Shown here: positions 25,849 to 34,473 of the stretch, in pieces
How positions within the stretch are numbered: the stretch's first letter is position 1
Layout: each line of letters opens with the position of its first letter
Origin: Chitinophaga pinensis
Lineage (GTDB): Bacteria > Bacteroidota > Bacteroidia > UBA7662
Direction of reading: 5' to 3'
DNA: 59,915 nt
Assembly: GCA_945874665.1 (NCBI GenBank)
Contig: CAMCHJ010000012.1
Coordinates: 1 to 59,915 of the forward strand
Made by a program: the position numbers and the translations under genes
The notes under the pieces: model-generated
Seen by the model: the letters and a program-made list of their open reading frames with translations, nothing else
The model's database searches: none
What the model was told of the DNA's origin: nothing

Positions 25849-27258
25849 ATGCCCAAAACAATCGACCTGCCAACCGACCTCTTCGCTCCCATTCAAAAAA
25901 TGGCTGCTGAACGAAATACGCCCTGTTACGTGGTGGGCGGCTATGTGCGCGATTTGTTGCTGGGGCGAAATAATAAAGACATTGATGTTTTGGTGATTGG
26001 CGGAGGCATCGAATTCGCACAAGCACTAAGCACCCAACTGCCTGGAAAGCCGCCCGTAGCTATCTTTAAAAGTTACGGCACGGCAATGATTCGCTTGCCA
26101 GATTTAGAATTGGAATTTGTTGGCGCCCGCAAAGAGTCCTACCGACTCGACTCGCGCAATCCACTTGTAGAAGATGGTAGTTTGGAGGATGATTTGGCCC
26201 GCCGCGATTTCACGATCAACGCCATGGCCATTGAACTTTTTCCTCATTACGGAAACCTGGTTGATTTGTATCAAGGCGAAACTGATCTCGAAAACCGACG
26301 GTTGATAACACCACTCGAGCCCAACATTACCTTCAGCGACGATCCATTGCGGATGATGCGAGCCATCAGGTTTGCTACCCAACTTCAATTTACCATCGAT
26401 CCGGTAACCCTACGCGCCATCAAAGCCAATGCCGAGCGACTCGAAATTGTGTCTATGGAGCGCATTGCGGATGAACTCAACAAAATAATCTTGGCTCCAA
26501 AACCAAGTATCGGCTTTCGTTTGCTGTTCGACACGGGTATTTTGAACCTCATTTTCCCTGAAATGGCTGCTTTACATGGGGTAAAAACCATTGACGGGTT
26601 TTCGCACAAGGATAATTTTTACCATACGCTCAAGGTGCTCGACAACATCTCAATCTTTACAGATGATTTGTGGCTGCGCTGGTCGGCCATCCTTCATGAC
26701 ATTGCGAAGCCTCCTACCCAGCGTTTTGAGCCTAAAATTGGCTGGACATTCCATGGACACGAAGAACTCGGTGCTAAAATGGTCCCAAAAATCTTTCGAC
26801 GCCTCAAATTGCCCTTGCACGAAGAGATGCGCAGGGTACAAAAGCTGGTTAAGCTGCACTTGCGGCCAATTGCGCTCACCAAAACAGTCGTAACAGATTC
26901 AGCCGTTCGTCGTCTCATTTTTGAAGTTGGCGAAGACATCGATTCGCTCATGAAACTCTGTCGTGCCGACATTACCTCCAAGAATGAATTAAAAGTTCAA
27001 CGATATTTACAGAACTTCGTTATTTTAGAGGAGAAACTACAAGCCGTTGTGGCGTCTGATCGGGTTCGTCTTTGGCAACCCCCAATAACCGGTAACGACA
27101 TCATGAACTGCTTCGGAATCAGGGCAAGTAGAGAAGTTGGCATCATCAAAAACACCATCAAAGATGCTATTCTCGCAGGCGAAATAGAAAATGATAAAAC
27201 CCAAGCTTGGGAGTTAATGATTAAAAAAGGAAAAGAATTAGGGCTGACACAATCTTAA
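25849..27258 (+). CDS. CCA tRNA nucleotidyltransferase / poly(A) polymerase family with HD domain
   Basis: A 469-residue class II nucleotidyltransferase. The head domain shows VVGGYVRDLLLGRNNKDIDVLVIGGG, with the two catalytic carboxylates in DID. Next comes DDLARRDFTINAMAIEL, then the neck with DDPLRMMRAIRFATQL. An HD domain follows (WSAILHDIAKPPTQ, then GHEELGAKM). Bacteroidota enzymes of this layout add or repair the 3'-CCA of tRNA. The tRNA-Arg in this window indeed has no encoded CCA, so such an enzyme is needed. A restricted A-adding or C-adding activity cannot be excluded. Confidence 0.92.
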   Translation: MPKTIDLPTDLFAPIQKMAAERNTPCYVVGGYVRDLLLGRNNKDIDVLVIGGGIEFAQALSTQLPGKPPVAIFKSYGTAMIRLPDLELEFVGARKESYRLDSRNPLVEDGSLEDDLARRDFTINAMAIELFPHYGNLVDLYQGETDLENRRLITPLEPNITFSDDPLRMMRAIRFATQLQFTIDPVTLRAIKANAERLEIVSMERIADELNKIILAPKPSIGFRLLFDTGILNLIFPEMAALHGVKTIDGFSHKDNFYHTLKVLDNISIFTDDLWLRWSAILHDIAKPPTQRFEPKIGWTFHGHEELGAKMVPKIFRRLKLPLHEEMRRVQKLVKLHLRPIALTKTVVTDSAVRRLIFEVGEDIDSLMKLCRADITSKNELKVQRYLQNFVILEEKLQAVVASDRVRLWQPPITGNDIMNCFGIRASREVGIIKNTIKDAILAGEIENDKTQAWELMIKKGKELGLTQS

Positions 27259-27265
27259 TTGTTCC

Positions 27266-27273
27266 TATTTTTG
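27266..27273 (+). promoter_or_regulatory. candidate -7 element
   Basis: TATTTTTG matches TAnnTTTG exactly and lies 20 bases before the ATG at 27294. A -33 element is not evident. Confidence 0.4.
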
Positions 27274-27293
27274 GCGCAAAATCAAACATAAAT

Positions 27294-28010
27294 ATGGCCA
27301 TATATCGCTTTCATGTCGAGATTGAAGACTACGAAGGAATCAGCAGAGAAATTGATGTAAAATCGACCCAAACGTTCGAAGAGTTACACTATGCCATTCT
27401 TCGTGCCTATAATTTTGACGTGAAGCACCCCGCCTCCTTCTTCTACAGCGACGATTTGTGGCATATGGAAGATGAGATTGCCTTCAAAGACATGCAATAC
27501 AGTGTAATCAACAATCCGATGCCGATGAACAAAACACGCATCAGCGACTACATTGATGATCCTCACCAGCGCTTTTTGTATGTTTATCAGTCTGATGAGG
27601 GCTGGGCGTTTTTAGTAGAGCTCTACAGCATCGACACTGGTAACGGTGATGGCGGCACGTATCCGCGTATGGTTAAATCCGCAGGTGAGGCGCCAAAGCA
27701 ATATCCGGTAAAAACCATCATCAAGCCTAAGGTTGACGAGAAAATAGCGCCAATTATGGATGTTTTGGAGGATGATACTGAAGAAGCTGCCGACGAATTG
27801 GTGGTTTTCGAGTCGCTTGAAGCCGGTACCAAAAGCGGAAAATCTGCCAACATTGATTTAGATTTAACCATTGACGACGAGGAGGATTTGAGCAGCGAGG
27901 AGGACGAAGAAGAGGAGCTCGACGACGAAGACGAATCTGATGATGACGATGATTTTAGCGGCGGCGGTCGCAAAGGTCGCGGCAATAACTACGATGATGA
28001 CGATTATTAA
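27294..28010 (+). CDS. PRiA4_ORF3-like protein with acidic C-terminal tail
   Basis: A 238-residue protein. Residues 1-130 match the PRiA4_ORF3 / IS1096 TnpR-like fold: MAIYRFHVEIEDYEGISREI, then TFEELHYAILRAYNFD and HPASFFYSDD, ending in FLYVYQSDEGWAF. The family is found both in mobile elements and as stand-alone chromosomal genes, and its molecular role is not known. The last 50 residues form an acidic tail of D, E and S runs closing in a GGGRKGRG-type patch and DDDDY. Such a tail can mimic nucleic acid or bind basic proteins. The gene is monocistronic between a -7 element and a terminator, so nothing in the context marks it as part of a mobile element. Confidence 0.8.
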   Translation: MAIYRFHVEIEDYEGISREIDVKSTQTFEELHYAILRAYNFDVKHPASFFYSDDLWHMEDEIAFKDMQYSVINNPMPMNKTRISDYIDDPHQRFLYVYQSDEGWAFLVELYSIDTGNGDGGTYPRMVKSAGEAPKQYPVKTIIKPKVDEKIAPIMDVLEDDTEEAADELVVFESLEAGTKSGKSANIDLDLTIDDEEDLSSEEDEEEELDDEDESDDDDDFSGGGRKGRGNNYDDDDY

Positions 28011-28015
28011 CAACG

Positions 28016-28039
28016 AGCCGGGTTTTGCCCGGCTTTTTT
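28016..28039 (+). terminator. intrinsic terminator
   Basis: AGCCGGG, a TTTTG loop and CCCGGCT, followed by six T, lie directly after the acidic-tail gene and only a dozen bases before miaA. Confidence 0.9.
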
Positions 28040-28050
28040 AATAGCCTTTG

Positions 28051-28968
28051 ATGCCTTCAAAACCCTTGCTCGTAGTAGTGGTTGGTCCCACCGCCAGCGG
28101 AAAAACGGCCTTGGCCATTTCCTTGGCGCAAGCGTTGGGTACCGAAATCCTATCTTTTGATTCGCGGCAATTTTACCGGGAGCTTCAAATTGGAGCGGCC
28201 ATTCCCACTGTTGAAGAGCGCGCACAAGTAAAGCATCATTTTATTGCCGACCGCTCGTTTACCGAACACTTGAGTGCTGGTGCTTTTGAGCGGCAAGGCA
28301 ATGAACGCTTGCAGCAGCTTTTCGAAAAGCAACAAGTGGTGGTAGCTGTAGGCGGTTCTGGTTTATTTGCCCAGGCTTTGATAGCTGGCTTTGACGATAT
28401 TGTTGTTAAAAACGAAGCCTCTAGGGCGCACTGGCGGCAAGTTTGGGAACAAGATGGTATTGGCGTACTGCAAGCCTCTTTACTGGCGAGAGACCCGCTG
28501 TATGCCACTCAGGTGGATATGCAGAACCACCAGCGACTCATCCGTGCCTTGGAAGTAATCGACAGTACAGGCCAGCCCTATAGTCATTTTCGTTTGCGCA
28601 AGCAAAAAACACGGCCATACGAAACGATGTGGATTGGTATCGACATCAACCGGACTACGCTGCACCACCGCATCGACGAGCGTGTTTTAGCCATGATGGA
28701 GGCCGGTTTAGAAGCTGAAGCACGTGGCCTTTACCCCTATCGTGCGGCAGAAAGTTTGATTACGGTTGGCTACCGCGAGCTTTTTGCGCATTTTGATGGG
28801 GAATATCCTTTAGAAGAAGCCATCCGCTTAATTCAGCGCAACACCCGTCATTTTGCTAGGCGCCAGCTTACTTGGTTCCGCAAAAACGACAAAATACAAT
28901 GGTTTGAGCCGCAGCAGGAGACAGAAATCTTAGAATTGATACGTAGTTTTGAGACTTCTGATCATTGA
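28051..28968 (+). CDS. miaA: tRNA dimethylallyltransferase
   Basis: A 305-residue enzyme that adds a dimethylallyl group to A37 of tRNAs reading UNN codons. The P-loop is VVGPTASGKTALA, FDSRQFYREL holds the catalytic Asp/Arg region, and DMQNHQRLIRALEV and RNTRHFARRQLTWFR are the conserved tRNA-binding segments. The ATG at 28051 is preferred over the TTG one codon upstream. The stop overlaps the start of rsmE by one base (TGATG). With rsmE, mnmD and the nucleotidyltransferase nearby, this stretch is rich in RNA-modification genes. Confidence 0.95.
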   Translation: MPSKPLLVVVVGPTASGKTALAISLAQALGTEILSFDSRQFYRELQIGAAIPTVEERAQVKHHFIADRSFTEHLSAGAFERQGNERLQQLFEKQQVVVAVGGSGLFAQALIAGFDDIVVKNEASRAHWRQVWEQDGIGVLQASLLARDPLYATQVDMQNHQRLIRALEVIDSTGQPYSHFRLRKQKTRPYETMWIGIDINRTTLHHRIDERVLAMMEAGLEAEARGLYPYRAAESLITVGYRELFAHFDGEYPLEEAIRLIQRNTRHFARRQLTWFRKNDKIQWFEPQQETEILELIRSFETSDH

Positions 28969-29681
28969 TGGAATATTACTACCAATCAAATTTGCCTGCT
29001 TCTGGCCAGTTCCTTTTAGAGGCGGAAGAAGCTTTTCACGCCGTTAAAACCCGTCGTAGAAAAGTAGGAGATCACATTCACCTAACGAATGGCGCTGGCA
29101 CTGTGGCTGAAGTGCAATTGGTTCAGGCTGATGCGCGTAAATGCGAGGTTGTGATTGTAAGATCGAGCTTTCAAACACCCTTTTCACCCTTATTTAGGCT
29201 TGCTGTTTCGCCGTTGAAGCAAGAAGCTCGTTTTGAATGGCTCCTTGAAAAAGCTGTTGAAATAGGTGTAAGCGACATCATCCCCTTGCAGTGTGAACGC
29301 ACTGAAAAAGTACACCTAAAATTCCCAAGGCTCGAGCGGCTCATGATTGCGGCCATGAAACAATCGCTAAAAGCTTATTTGCCAAAGTTGCACCCGGTAA
29401 CGAGTTTTAAGGCTTTGAGCGTAACCTTCGATCAGCAGCATTATCTCGCCCATTGCCTTCCATCCGAAAAAACGCTGCTGTTGCCCTCTGGTGTTCAAAA
29501 TGGTGCTACTTTGCTGATTGGTCCTGAAGGAGATTTCAGTGAATCAGAAATTGAGTTGGCACTTAAAATGGGAGCGCAGGCCATATCTTTGGGTGAAGCG
29601 CGCTTAAGAACGGAAACCGCAGCTTTGGTGGCATTAAGTCAGGCACATCATTCATTTCAAATCAAAAGCACAAATGTTTAA
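28968..29681 (+). CDS. rsmE: 16S rRNA m3U1498 methyltransferase
   Basis: A 237-residue SPOUT enzyme that methylates N3 of U1498 in 16S rRNA. An N-terminal PUA-like domain (KTRRRKVGDHIHLTNG) is followed by the knot with LLEKAVEIGVSDIIPLQCERTEK, LLIGPEGDFSESEIELA and SLGEARLRTETAALVAL. These are the signature blocks of the family. The ATG overlaps the miaA stop by one base. A TTG three bases upstream is also in frame but unlikely. The 3' end overlaps the DUF4159 gene by eight bases, so three genes form a tight operon. Confidence 0.95.
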   Translation: MEYYYQSNLPASGQFLLEAEEAFHAVKTRRRKVGDHIHLTNGAGTVAEVQLVQADARKCEVVIVRSSFQTPFSPLFRLAVSPLKQEARFEWLLEKAVEIGVSDIIPLQCERTEKVHLKFPRLERLMIAAMKQSLKAYLPKLHPVTSFKALSVTFDQQHYLAHCLPSEKTLLLPSGVQNGATLLIGPEGDFSESEIELALKMGAQAISLGEARLRTETAALVALSQAHHSFQIKSTNV

Positions 29682-30336
29682 GAAATATACTTTGTTACTT
29701 TTTTGTGCATTTGGACTAAGTCTTGTTGTAAATGCGCAATCGTACCCCTACAAAATTGGAAAACTTAAGTACAGAGGAGGCGGCGACTGGTACGCCAATC
29801 CCACTTCCCTCCATAATCTGATTAAATTCATGAATCAGGAACTCGGCACCAACATCGATCCACAAGAAGCGGTGGTCGATGTGGCTAGTCCAGAATTATT
29901 CCGATACCCTTTTGTGCACATGACTGGCCATGGTAACGTAGTTTTTTCACGCGAAGACGCTGAAAACCTGCGTAATTACCTCACCTCTGGTGGTTTTTTG
30001 CACATCGACGACAATTATGGCATGGATCCCTTCATCAGAACCGAAATAAAAAAGGTGTTTCCTGAAGCCGAATGGGTAGAACTTCCCTTCAACCACCCTA
30101 TTTATCAGCAAAAATTCAAATTCAGCGGCGGCCTCCCCAAAATCCACGAGCACAACGGCAAACCTGCCCAAGGCTTTGGCCTGTTCCACAACGGCAAACT
30201 GGTGGTATTTTACACCTATGAATGCGACCTAGGCAATGGCTGGGAAGATGAAGAGGTGCACAAAGACCCTAAAGAAACACGGCTGAAGGCGCTACAAATG
30301 GGGGCTAACATGCTGCAATATGTATTTTTAAACTAA
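29674..30336 (+). CDS. exported DUF4159 protein
   Basis: A 220-residue protein with a signal peptide (MFKKYTLLLFCAFGLSLVVNAQ). The mature part fits DUF4159: KLKYRGGGDWYANPTSL, PFVHMTGHGNVVFS, SGGFLHIDDNYGMDPF, PIYQQKFKFSGGLPKIHEH. The fold of this domain resembles a glutamine amidotransferase-like or ThuA-type Rossmann arrangement, but no activity is established. It starts inside the end of rsmE (eight-base overlap). In other Bacteroidota it accompanies MoxR-type and von Willebrand domain genes; here it rides with RNA-modification genes instead. Confidence 0.85.
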   Translation: MFKKYTLLLFCAFGLSLVVNAQSYPYKIGKLKYRGGGDWYANPTSLHNLIKFMNQELGTNIDPQEAVVDVASPELFRYPFVHMTGHGNVVFSREDAENLRNYLTSGGFLHIDDNYGMDPFIRTEIKKVFPEAEWVELPFNHPIYQQKFKFSGGLPKIHEHNGKPAQGFGLFHNGKLVVFYTYECDLGNGWEDEEVHKDPKETRLKALQMGANMLQYVFLN

Positions 30337-30340
30337 GCGT

Positions 30341-31378
30341 TCAGCTAGTTTTGGCTGCCCAGCTTCGACCCACTTTGGCTACTGCTTTTACAAGTGATGG
30401 TCCCGCGTAAACAAAGCCCGTATAAAGCTGCACCAAACTAGCGCCAGCTTCGAACTTGGCTTGTGCTTGTTGTGGCGTCATGACGCCTCCAACTCCAATA
30501 ATCGGAAATCGACCTGCTGATTTGTCGTGTAACTGTTGCTGCAAACGCGTAGAAGGCTCAAATGCTGGCTTGCCACTCAATCCTCCTGCCCCAATTGCGG
30601 CAACAATAGCAGCCTCACTGTTCAAAGCTGCCCTCGAAACGGTGGTATTGGTAGCTACCACACCAGCTATTTTCGACGAAATCACAATCTCCACGATGTC
30701 ATCTACCTGACCTTCGGTTAGGTCTGGAGCAATTTTTAGGAAGATTGGCTTCGGACTGTCTTTCGCATCATTCAAAGCCTGTAAACGCGTTAATAGGGCA
30801 GTCAAGGGCTCTTTTTCTTGCAATTCACGTAGGTTAGGAGTATTGGGTGAACTTACATTTACGGTGAAATAATCAACGTAGGGATGCAGTTTTTCGAAGC
30901 AAATCTCGTAATCCTGTACGGCCAATTCATTAGGAGTTACTTTGTTTTTGCCAATATTACCACCAATCACCAAGCCTTTTGGCCGATTTTTAAGCTTTCC
31001 GACTGCATAATCTACCCCTTTGTTGTTAAAACCGAGGCGATTAATAAGTGCTTGATCGGCTGGCAACCTAAACAAACGTGGCAACTCATTACCCGGCTGT
31101 GGCAAAGGCGTAACCGTACCAATTTCCATATGACCAAAGCCCAAGGCCTTGAATACATCCATAAAACGGGCATCTTTATCAAAACCAGCGGCTAATCCCA
31201 CACGGTTTGGAAAGCGAATACCCGCAACTTCTACTGGATCCTTTACCCGACGGTATAAGAGCTTGAAAATCCATGCCGTAAGCAAAAACCTGCAAAAAAA
31301 CTGCAGCAAATGCATGGTAACATAGTGCGCTCTTTCGGGCGGCAACAAAAAGAGGATGAATCGAATGAAGTTAAACAT
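30341..31378 (-). CDS. pyrD: dihydroorotate dehydrogenase (quinone), class 2
   Basis: A 345-residue FMN enzyme of the inner membrane that oxidises dihydroorotate to orotate in pyrimidine synthesis and passes electrons to quinone. The N-terminal amphipathic helix (MFNFIRFILFLLPPERAH) marks class 2. Further signatures are NRVGLAAGFDKDA, GTVTPLPQPGN, TVNVSSPNTPNLRELQ with the catalytic Ser, and GGLSGKPAFEPS and PIIGVGGV for phosphate binding. It overlaps the end of mnmD by eight bases, so it is translated from the same message. It runs convergent with the DUF4159 gene with only four bases between. Confidence 0.96.
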   Translation of the reverse strand: MFNFIRFILFLLPPERAHYVTMHLLQFFCRFLLTAWIFKLLYRRVKDPVEVAGIRFPNRVGLAAGFDKDARFMDVFKALGFGHMEIGTVTPLPQPGNELPRLFRLPADQALINRLGFNNKGVDYAVGKLKNRPKGLVIGGNIGKNKVTPNELAVQDYEICFEKLHPYVDYFTVNVSSPNTPNLRELQEKEPLTALLTRLQALNDAKDSPKPIFLKIAPDLTEGQVDDIVEIVISSKIAGVVATNTTVSRAALNSEAAIVAAIGAGGLSGKPAFEPSTRLQQQLHDKSAGRFPIIGVGGVMTPQQAQAKFEAGASLVQLYTGFVYAGPSLVKAVAKVGRSWAAKTS

Positions 31379-32060
31379 GTTTTGGTTTGGTTATGCGCAT
31401 CATTTCACGCTTTCCTGGTGGACCTGGTAATTTTTCAGCTTGCAACCCCAAAGCCAAAAACTGTCTTCGGATGTAGCCACGAATGCAATAAGTAACCAGC
31501 ACCCCGCCAGGAGCCAACAGTGAAGCTACTTTGGCAATGCTCGCTTCCTCCCACATGCCGACTTGACTCACAGGCGAAAAAGCATCGTAAAAAATAAGGT
31601 CGAAGCACTGCTCACTTTCAAATTCTAAAAGTGGTTTTTGAAGCACATTGGCTTCAAAATTTGCTTGCTGCCAAGCTGCACCCGTTAACAATTGAGGGTA
31701 AGCAGTAACATAGTTATTGAACAAGTCAGCACCTATAAATTCATTGTAATTTAGATCCTTTAGTATTTCAATATCAATTGGATATGGCTCTAGACCTGTA
31801 TAATTAATTGAACAATCAGCTTGCAAAGCATAACGAGCAGCTAATACCAGATTAAGACCTGTTCCAACACCTACTTCTAAAAGGCGAAGAGTGGCTGTTG
31901 CCGAGGCTTGAAGCTGCAACCCGGCAGCTACAAACACATGCATCGACTCTGTGTAAGCGCCAAAAATACTGTGATAGTGCTCTCCAGTTATATTGTTGCG
32001 CAAACTGTGGGAGCCATCGCGGGTAAGTACCAAGCTGGGTTTAACGGTTGCAATAATCAC
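31371..32060 (-). CDS. mnmD: tRNA (mnm5s2U34) methyltransferase
   Basis: A 229-residue SAM-dependent methyltransferase (DUF752 type) acting on the wobble uridine of tRNAs for Lys, Glu, Gln and others. TRDGSHSLRNNITGEHYHS is the typical start, followed by the SAM site LLEVGVGTGLNLVLAA and DLIFYDAFSP. It is the stand-alone methyltransferase, not fused to MnmC1. The start is GTG at 32060, needed to keep the conserved N-terminus. A TAAATTTG element ends four bases before it. It is the first gene of mnmD-pyrD. Confidence 0.9.
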   Translation of the reverse strand: MIIATVKPSLVLTRDGSHSLRNNITGEHYHSIFGAYTESMHVFVAAGLQLQASATATLRLLEVGVGTGLNLVLAARYALQADCSINYTGLEPYPIDIEILKDLNYNEFIGADLFNNYVTAYPQLLTGAAWQQANFEANVLQKPLLEFESEQCFDLIFYDAFSPVSQVGMWEEASIAKVASLLAPGGVLVTYCIRGYIRRQFLALGLQAEKLPGPPGKREMMRITKPKHV

Positions 32061-32064
32061 GCTG

Positions 32065-32072
32065 CAAATTTA
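32065..32072 (-). promoter_or_regulatory. candidate -7 element for mnmD-pyrD
   Basis: On the minus strand the bases read TAAATTTG, an exact TAnnTTTG match, ending four bases before the GTG start. The mRNA may be leaderless. Confidence 0.4.
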
Positions 32073-32167
32073 AGCGAAGTTTTACGCTTGGCTTCATCCT
32101 TTTTACGCTTTTACAATTATAGGAGTGCATGCTACTTAATGCTTACGGAATGGTATTTTTGTTCCAC

Positions 32168-33433
32168 ATGAACAACGCTCCTCTCGCCGAACGCATGCGG
32201 CCTAAAAAGCTCGATGACTATGTTGGTCAAATGCACCTAGTGGGCCCTGGAGGCATTATTAGGCGGATGATTGAGCAGCAAAATTTGCCTTCTTTGCTAT
32301 TTTGGGGACCACCCGGAGTAGGAAAAACTACTTTGGCACAACTCATAGCCCAGTCGATGAAGCGTCCTTTTCATGTACTCAGTGCAGTTCAAGCCGGCGT
32401 AAAAGACATCCGAGAGGTCATTGGTAGCGGTGGCGGCATGTTTGCACCCGTGTTGTTCATCGACGAAATCCATCGTTTTAGTAAGAGTCAGCAAGATGCC
32501 CTGCTAGCCGCTGTCGAAAAGGGTCAGGTTACCCTGATTGGGGCCACCACTGAAAACCCCTCTTTTGAAGTAAATGCAGCGCTTTTAAGTCGCTGCCAAG
32601 TTTACCTACTCGAAAGTTTAAGCAAAGACGAGCTCTTGCAAATTGTACACCAGGCGCTCGAAAAGGATGAATACTTACGCAAACGGAACATCAAAATAGC
32701 CGAATACCAGGTGTTGTTGCAACTAAGCGGTGGGGATGCCCGCAAGTTGCTGAATCTCGTGGAGTTGGTTGTAGATAGCCACGCCCCGGACCAAGCTACC
32801 AATATTACCGACGAGCTGGTGCTGGCCTGCGCCCAGCAACACATAGCACGTTATGACAAATCAGGTGAACAGCACTACGACATTGTTTCGGCATTCATCA
32901 AATCATTGCGGGGAAGCGATCCAAATGCTGCTGTTTACTATTTAGCACGCATGATTGTAGGCGGTGAAGAGCCCACCTTTATTGCACGGCGCATGTTAAT
33001 TATGGCATCGGAAGACATCGGTAATGCCAACCCTACTGCCATGATCTTAGCCAAAAGCTGCATGGATGCCGTTAAAATGCTCGGCTACCCGGAAGCCAGG
33101 ATTGTACTATCGCAAACCGCCATTTATTTGGCAACTTCTGCCAAAAGCAATGCCAGCTATATAGCCATAGATGCTGCGATCGATTTGGTTAAAAAAACAG
33201 GTGATCTAGCTGTTCCTTTGCACCTGCGCAACGCGCCCACCAAACTCATGAGGGAGATTGGCTATGGAAAAGGCTATCAATATAGTCACGATGGTCCAGG
33301 TAATTTTATCCGACAAGAGTTTTTACCCGACGAGATCATGGGTGCACTTTTATTCGACCCGGGTAGTAATCCACGTGAAAAGGAAATGCGCGAACAGCTC
33401 AAAAAATGGTGGGGCGATAAGTACAAATATTGA
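32168..33433 (+). CDS. rarA: replication-associated recombination protein A (MgsA/RarA)
   Basis: A 421-residue AAA+ ATPase related to clamp loaders, acting at stalled replication forks. The Walker A is GPPGVGKTTLA, the Walker B FIDEIHRFSKSQQDALL, sensor 1 IGATTENPSFEVN, and the arginine finger region LLSRCQVY. The family-specific C-terminal domain shows YLARMIVGGEEPTFIARRM and EDIGNANP. The start is placed at ATG 32168 (MNNAPLAERMRPKKLDDYVGQ), which aligns with the family N-terminus. In-frame starts up to 39 bases upstream are less likely. Confidence 0.95.
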   Translation: MNNAPLAERMRPKKLDDYVGQMHLVGPGGIIRRMIEQQNLPSLLFWGPPGVGKTTLAQLIAQSMKRPFHVLSAVQAGVKDIREVIGSGGGMFAPVLFIDEIHRFSKSQQDALLAAVEKGQVTLIGATTENPSFEVNAALLSRCQVYLLESLSKDELLQIVHQALEKDEYLRKRNIKIAEYQVLLQLSGGDARKLLNLVELVVDSHAPDQATNITDELVLACAQQHIARYDKSGEQHYDIVSAFIKSLRGSDPNAAVYYLARMIVGGEEPTFIARRMLIMASEDIGNANPTAMILAKSCMDAVKMLGYPEARIVLSQTAIYLATSAKSNASYIAIDAAIDLVKKTGDLAVPLHLRNAPTKLMREIGYGKGYQYSHDGPGNFIRQEFLPDEIMGALLFDPGSNPREKEMREQLKKWWGDKYKY

Positions 33434-33605
33434 TACATCATCACTTTAGGGATTTTCTAAATGCTGAAACATGCTCTAAATACACTTGATGCAGCAGTTA
33501 GTTAATTTTTCTACATTAAATTTTAGCCTATGTAATGCAGGTAACATAGTAAGTGTGTTTAATACTTGAATTTTGTTGTAGAAAAAATAAACACCCATCA
33601 AAAAC

Positions 33606-33887
33606 ATGAAAACTATCAAAGAAATGCTGCAAGTGCCACAGGCCACCATTATTGATGTACGCAGTCCGATGGAATATGCCAGCGGCCACGTTGACGGTGC
33701 TGTTAACATTCCCGTAGATGAGATTGCCCATGAAGTGGACCAACTTAACTCGCTCACGCCTCCTTACATTTTGTATTGCCGCAGTGGCGCACGCAGCAGC
33801 ATGGCAGCGCATTACATGACGCAAGCTGGCTTCAAAGAAGTATACAATGCAGGTAGTTTAGCTGACATCCGCATCTTAATGATGTAA
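33606..33887 (+). CDS. rhodanese-like domain protein
   Basis: A 93-residue single-domain rhodanese. ATIIDVRSPMEYASGHVDGAVNIPVDE is the typical N-terminal half, and the active-site loop is CRSGARS with the sulfur-carrying Cys. No signal peptide is visible, so it is cytoplasmic, probably a sulfur carrier or transferase. The small two-helix membrane protein starting 48 bases downstream is a common companion of such rhodaneses. An inverted GTGTTTA / TAAACAC pair at 33554-33595 lies just upstream and could be a regulatory site, but it is short. Confidence 0.92.
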   Translation: MKTIKEMLQVPQATIIDVRSPMEYASGHVDGAVNIPVDEIAHEVDQLNSLTPPYILYCRSGARSSMAAHYMTQAGFKEVYNAGSLADIRILMM

Positions 33888-33935
33888 TTGCAAGGTTAAT
33901 TTTCTATTTATTGCATCCTCCCCAAATTTAATACA

Positions 33936-34157
33936 ATGAAATACTGGTTTAACTTAGGTAATTGGCGTTATGTAATTGGCGTTTTGCTTGGCGCTGCAAC
34001 TGGCTATGGCTACTGGTATTTTTATGGATGTGTGAATGGTTGTACCATCACGGGTTCGGCCTTAAACAGTAGTTTATATTTTGCCTTTATGGGCTTTTTA
34101 TTGGTAGGGATGTTTAAACCCGAACAAAAAAAGCCTGTTTCGGAAGACCCCAGCTAA
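33936..34157 (+). CDS. small two-helix membrane protein (DUF6132-like)
   Basis: A 73-residue protein with two hydrophobic segments (about 11-30 and 44-60) joined by a loop holding two cysteines (GCVNGCTITGS). The C-terminal tail is short, charged and proline-containing. The CxxxC loop and the GSALNSSLYFAFMGFLLVG helix resemble the DUF6132/YgaP-type family found beside rhodaneses. It may anchor or receive sulfur from the upstream rhodanese at the membrane, but this is inference from context. A terminator follows. Confidence 0.72.
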   Translation: MKYWFNLGNWRYVIGVLLGAATGYGYWYFYGCVNGCTITGSALNSSLYFAFMGFLLVGMFKPEQKKPVSEDPS

Positions 34158-34183
34158 AAAGCCTGAAATCCACTCGCTTATTT

Positions 34184-34210
34184 AATCCGGCTTCGTGCCG
34201 GATTTTTCTT
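34184..34210 (+). terminator. intrinsic terminator
   Basis: AATCCGGC, a TTCGT loop and GCCGGATT, followed by a T-rich run, end the rhodanese operon. Confidence 0.85.
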
Positions 34211-34473
34211 TTTACATCAGATTTACACGCTCAGTACCTTTACATGCTGGCAATTTCTTGGCAAATAGCTTTTTTACAACTTTAGTATTTTACAAACTAC
34301 CTCTAGTATTTAACTAATTTGCTGTTATTTATAGCATTGGTAAAGTGTAAGTGATGCCTGGTTGCCTTTTTCACGTTGCCTTTACTTTTATCTTTTCCAA
34401 AAGCTATTTTGCATCGGCCATAGCGTTAATTACTAGTTAGCGAAAATAGAGCACCCCCCTTTTGCATCGTTAC
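34211..34473. other. AT-rich spacer with repeated TAGTATTT motifs
   Basis: No gene is seen in the 316 bases between 34157 and 34474 beyond the terminator. The spacer has two copies of a TAGTATTT core (TTTAGTATTT at 34281 and CTAGTATTTAA about 22 bases later), the second inside a TAGT-N5-ACTA dyad. A TTAATTACTAGTTAG stretch lies near 34425. The meaning is unknown. It lies downstream of both flanking operons, so promoter function is not obvious. Confidence 0.4.

Noticed and set aside
27294-28010. A mobile-element remnant, because PRiA4_ORF3 proteins occur in transposons and plasmids.
   Set aside because: There is no transposase, inverted repeat or composition change, and the gene has its own promoter and terminator between housekeeping genes.
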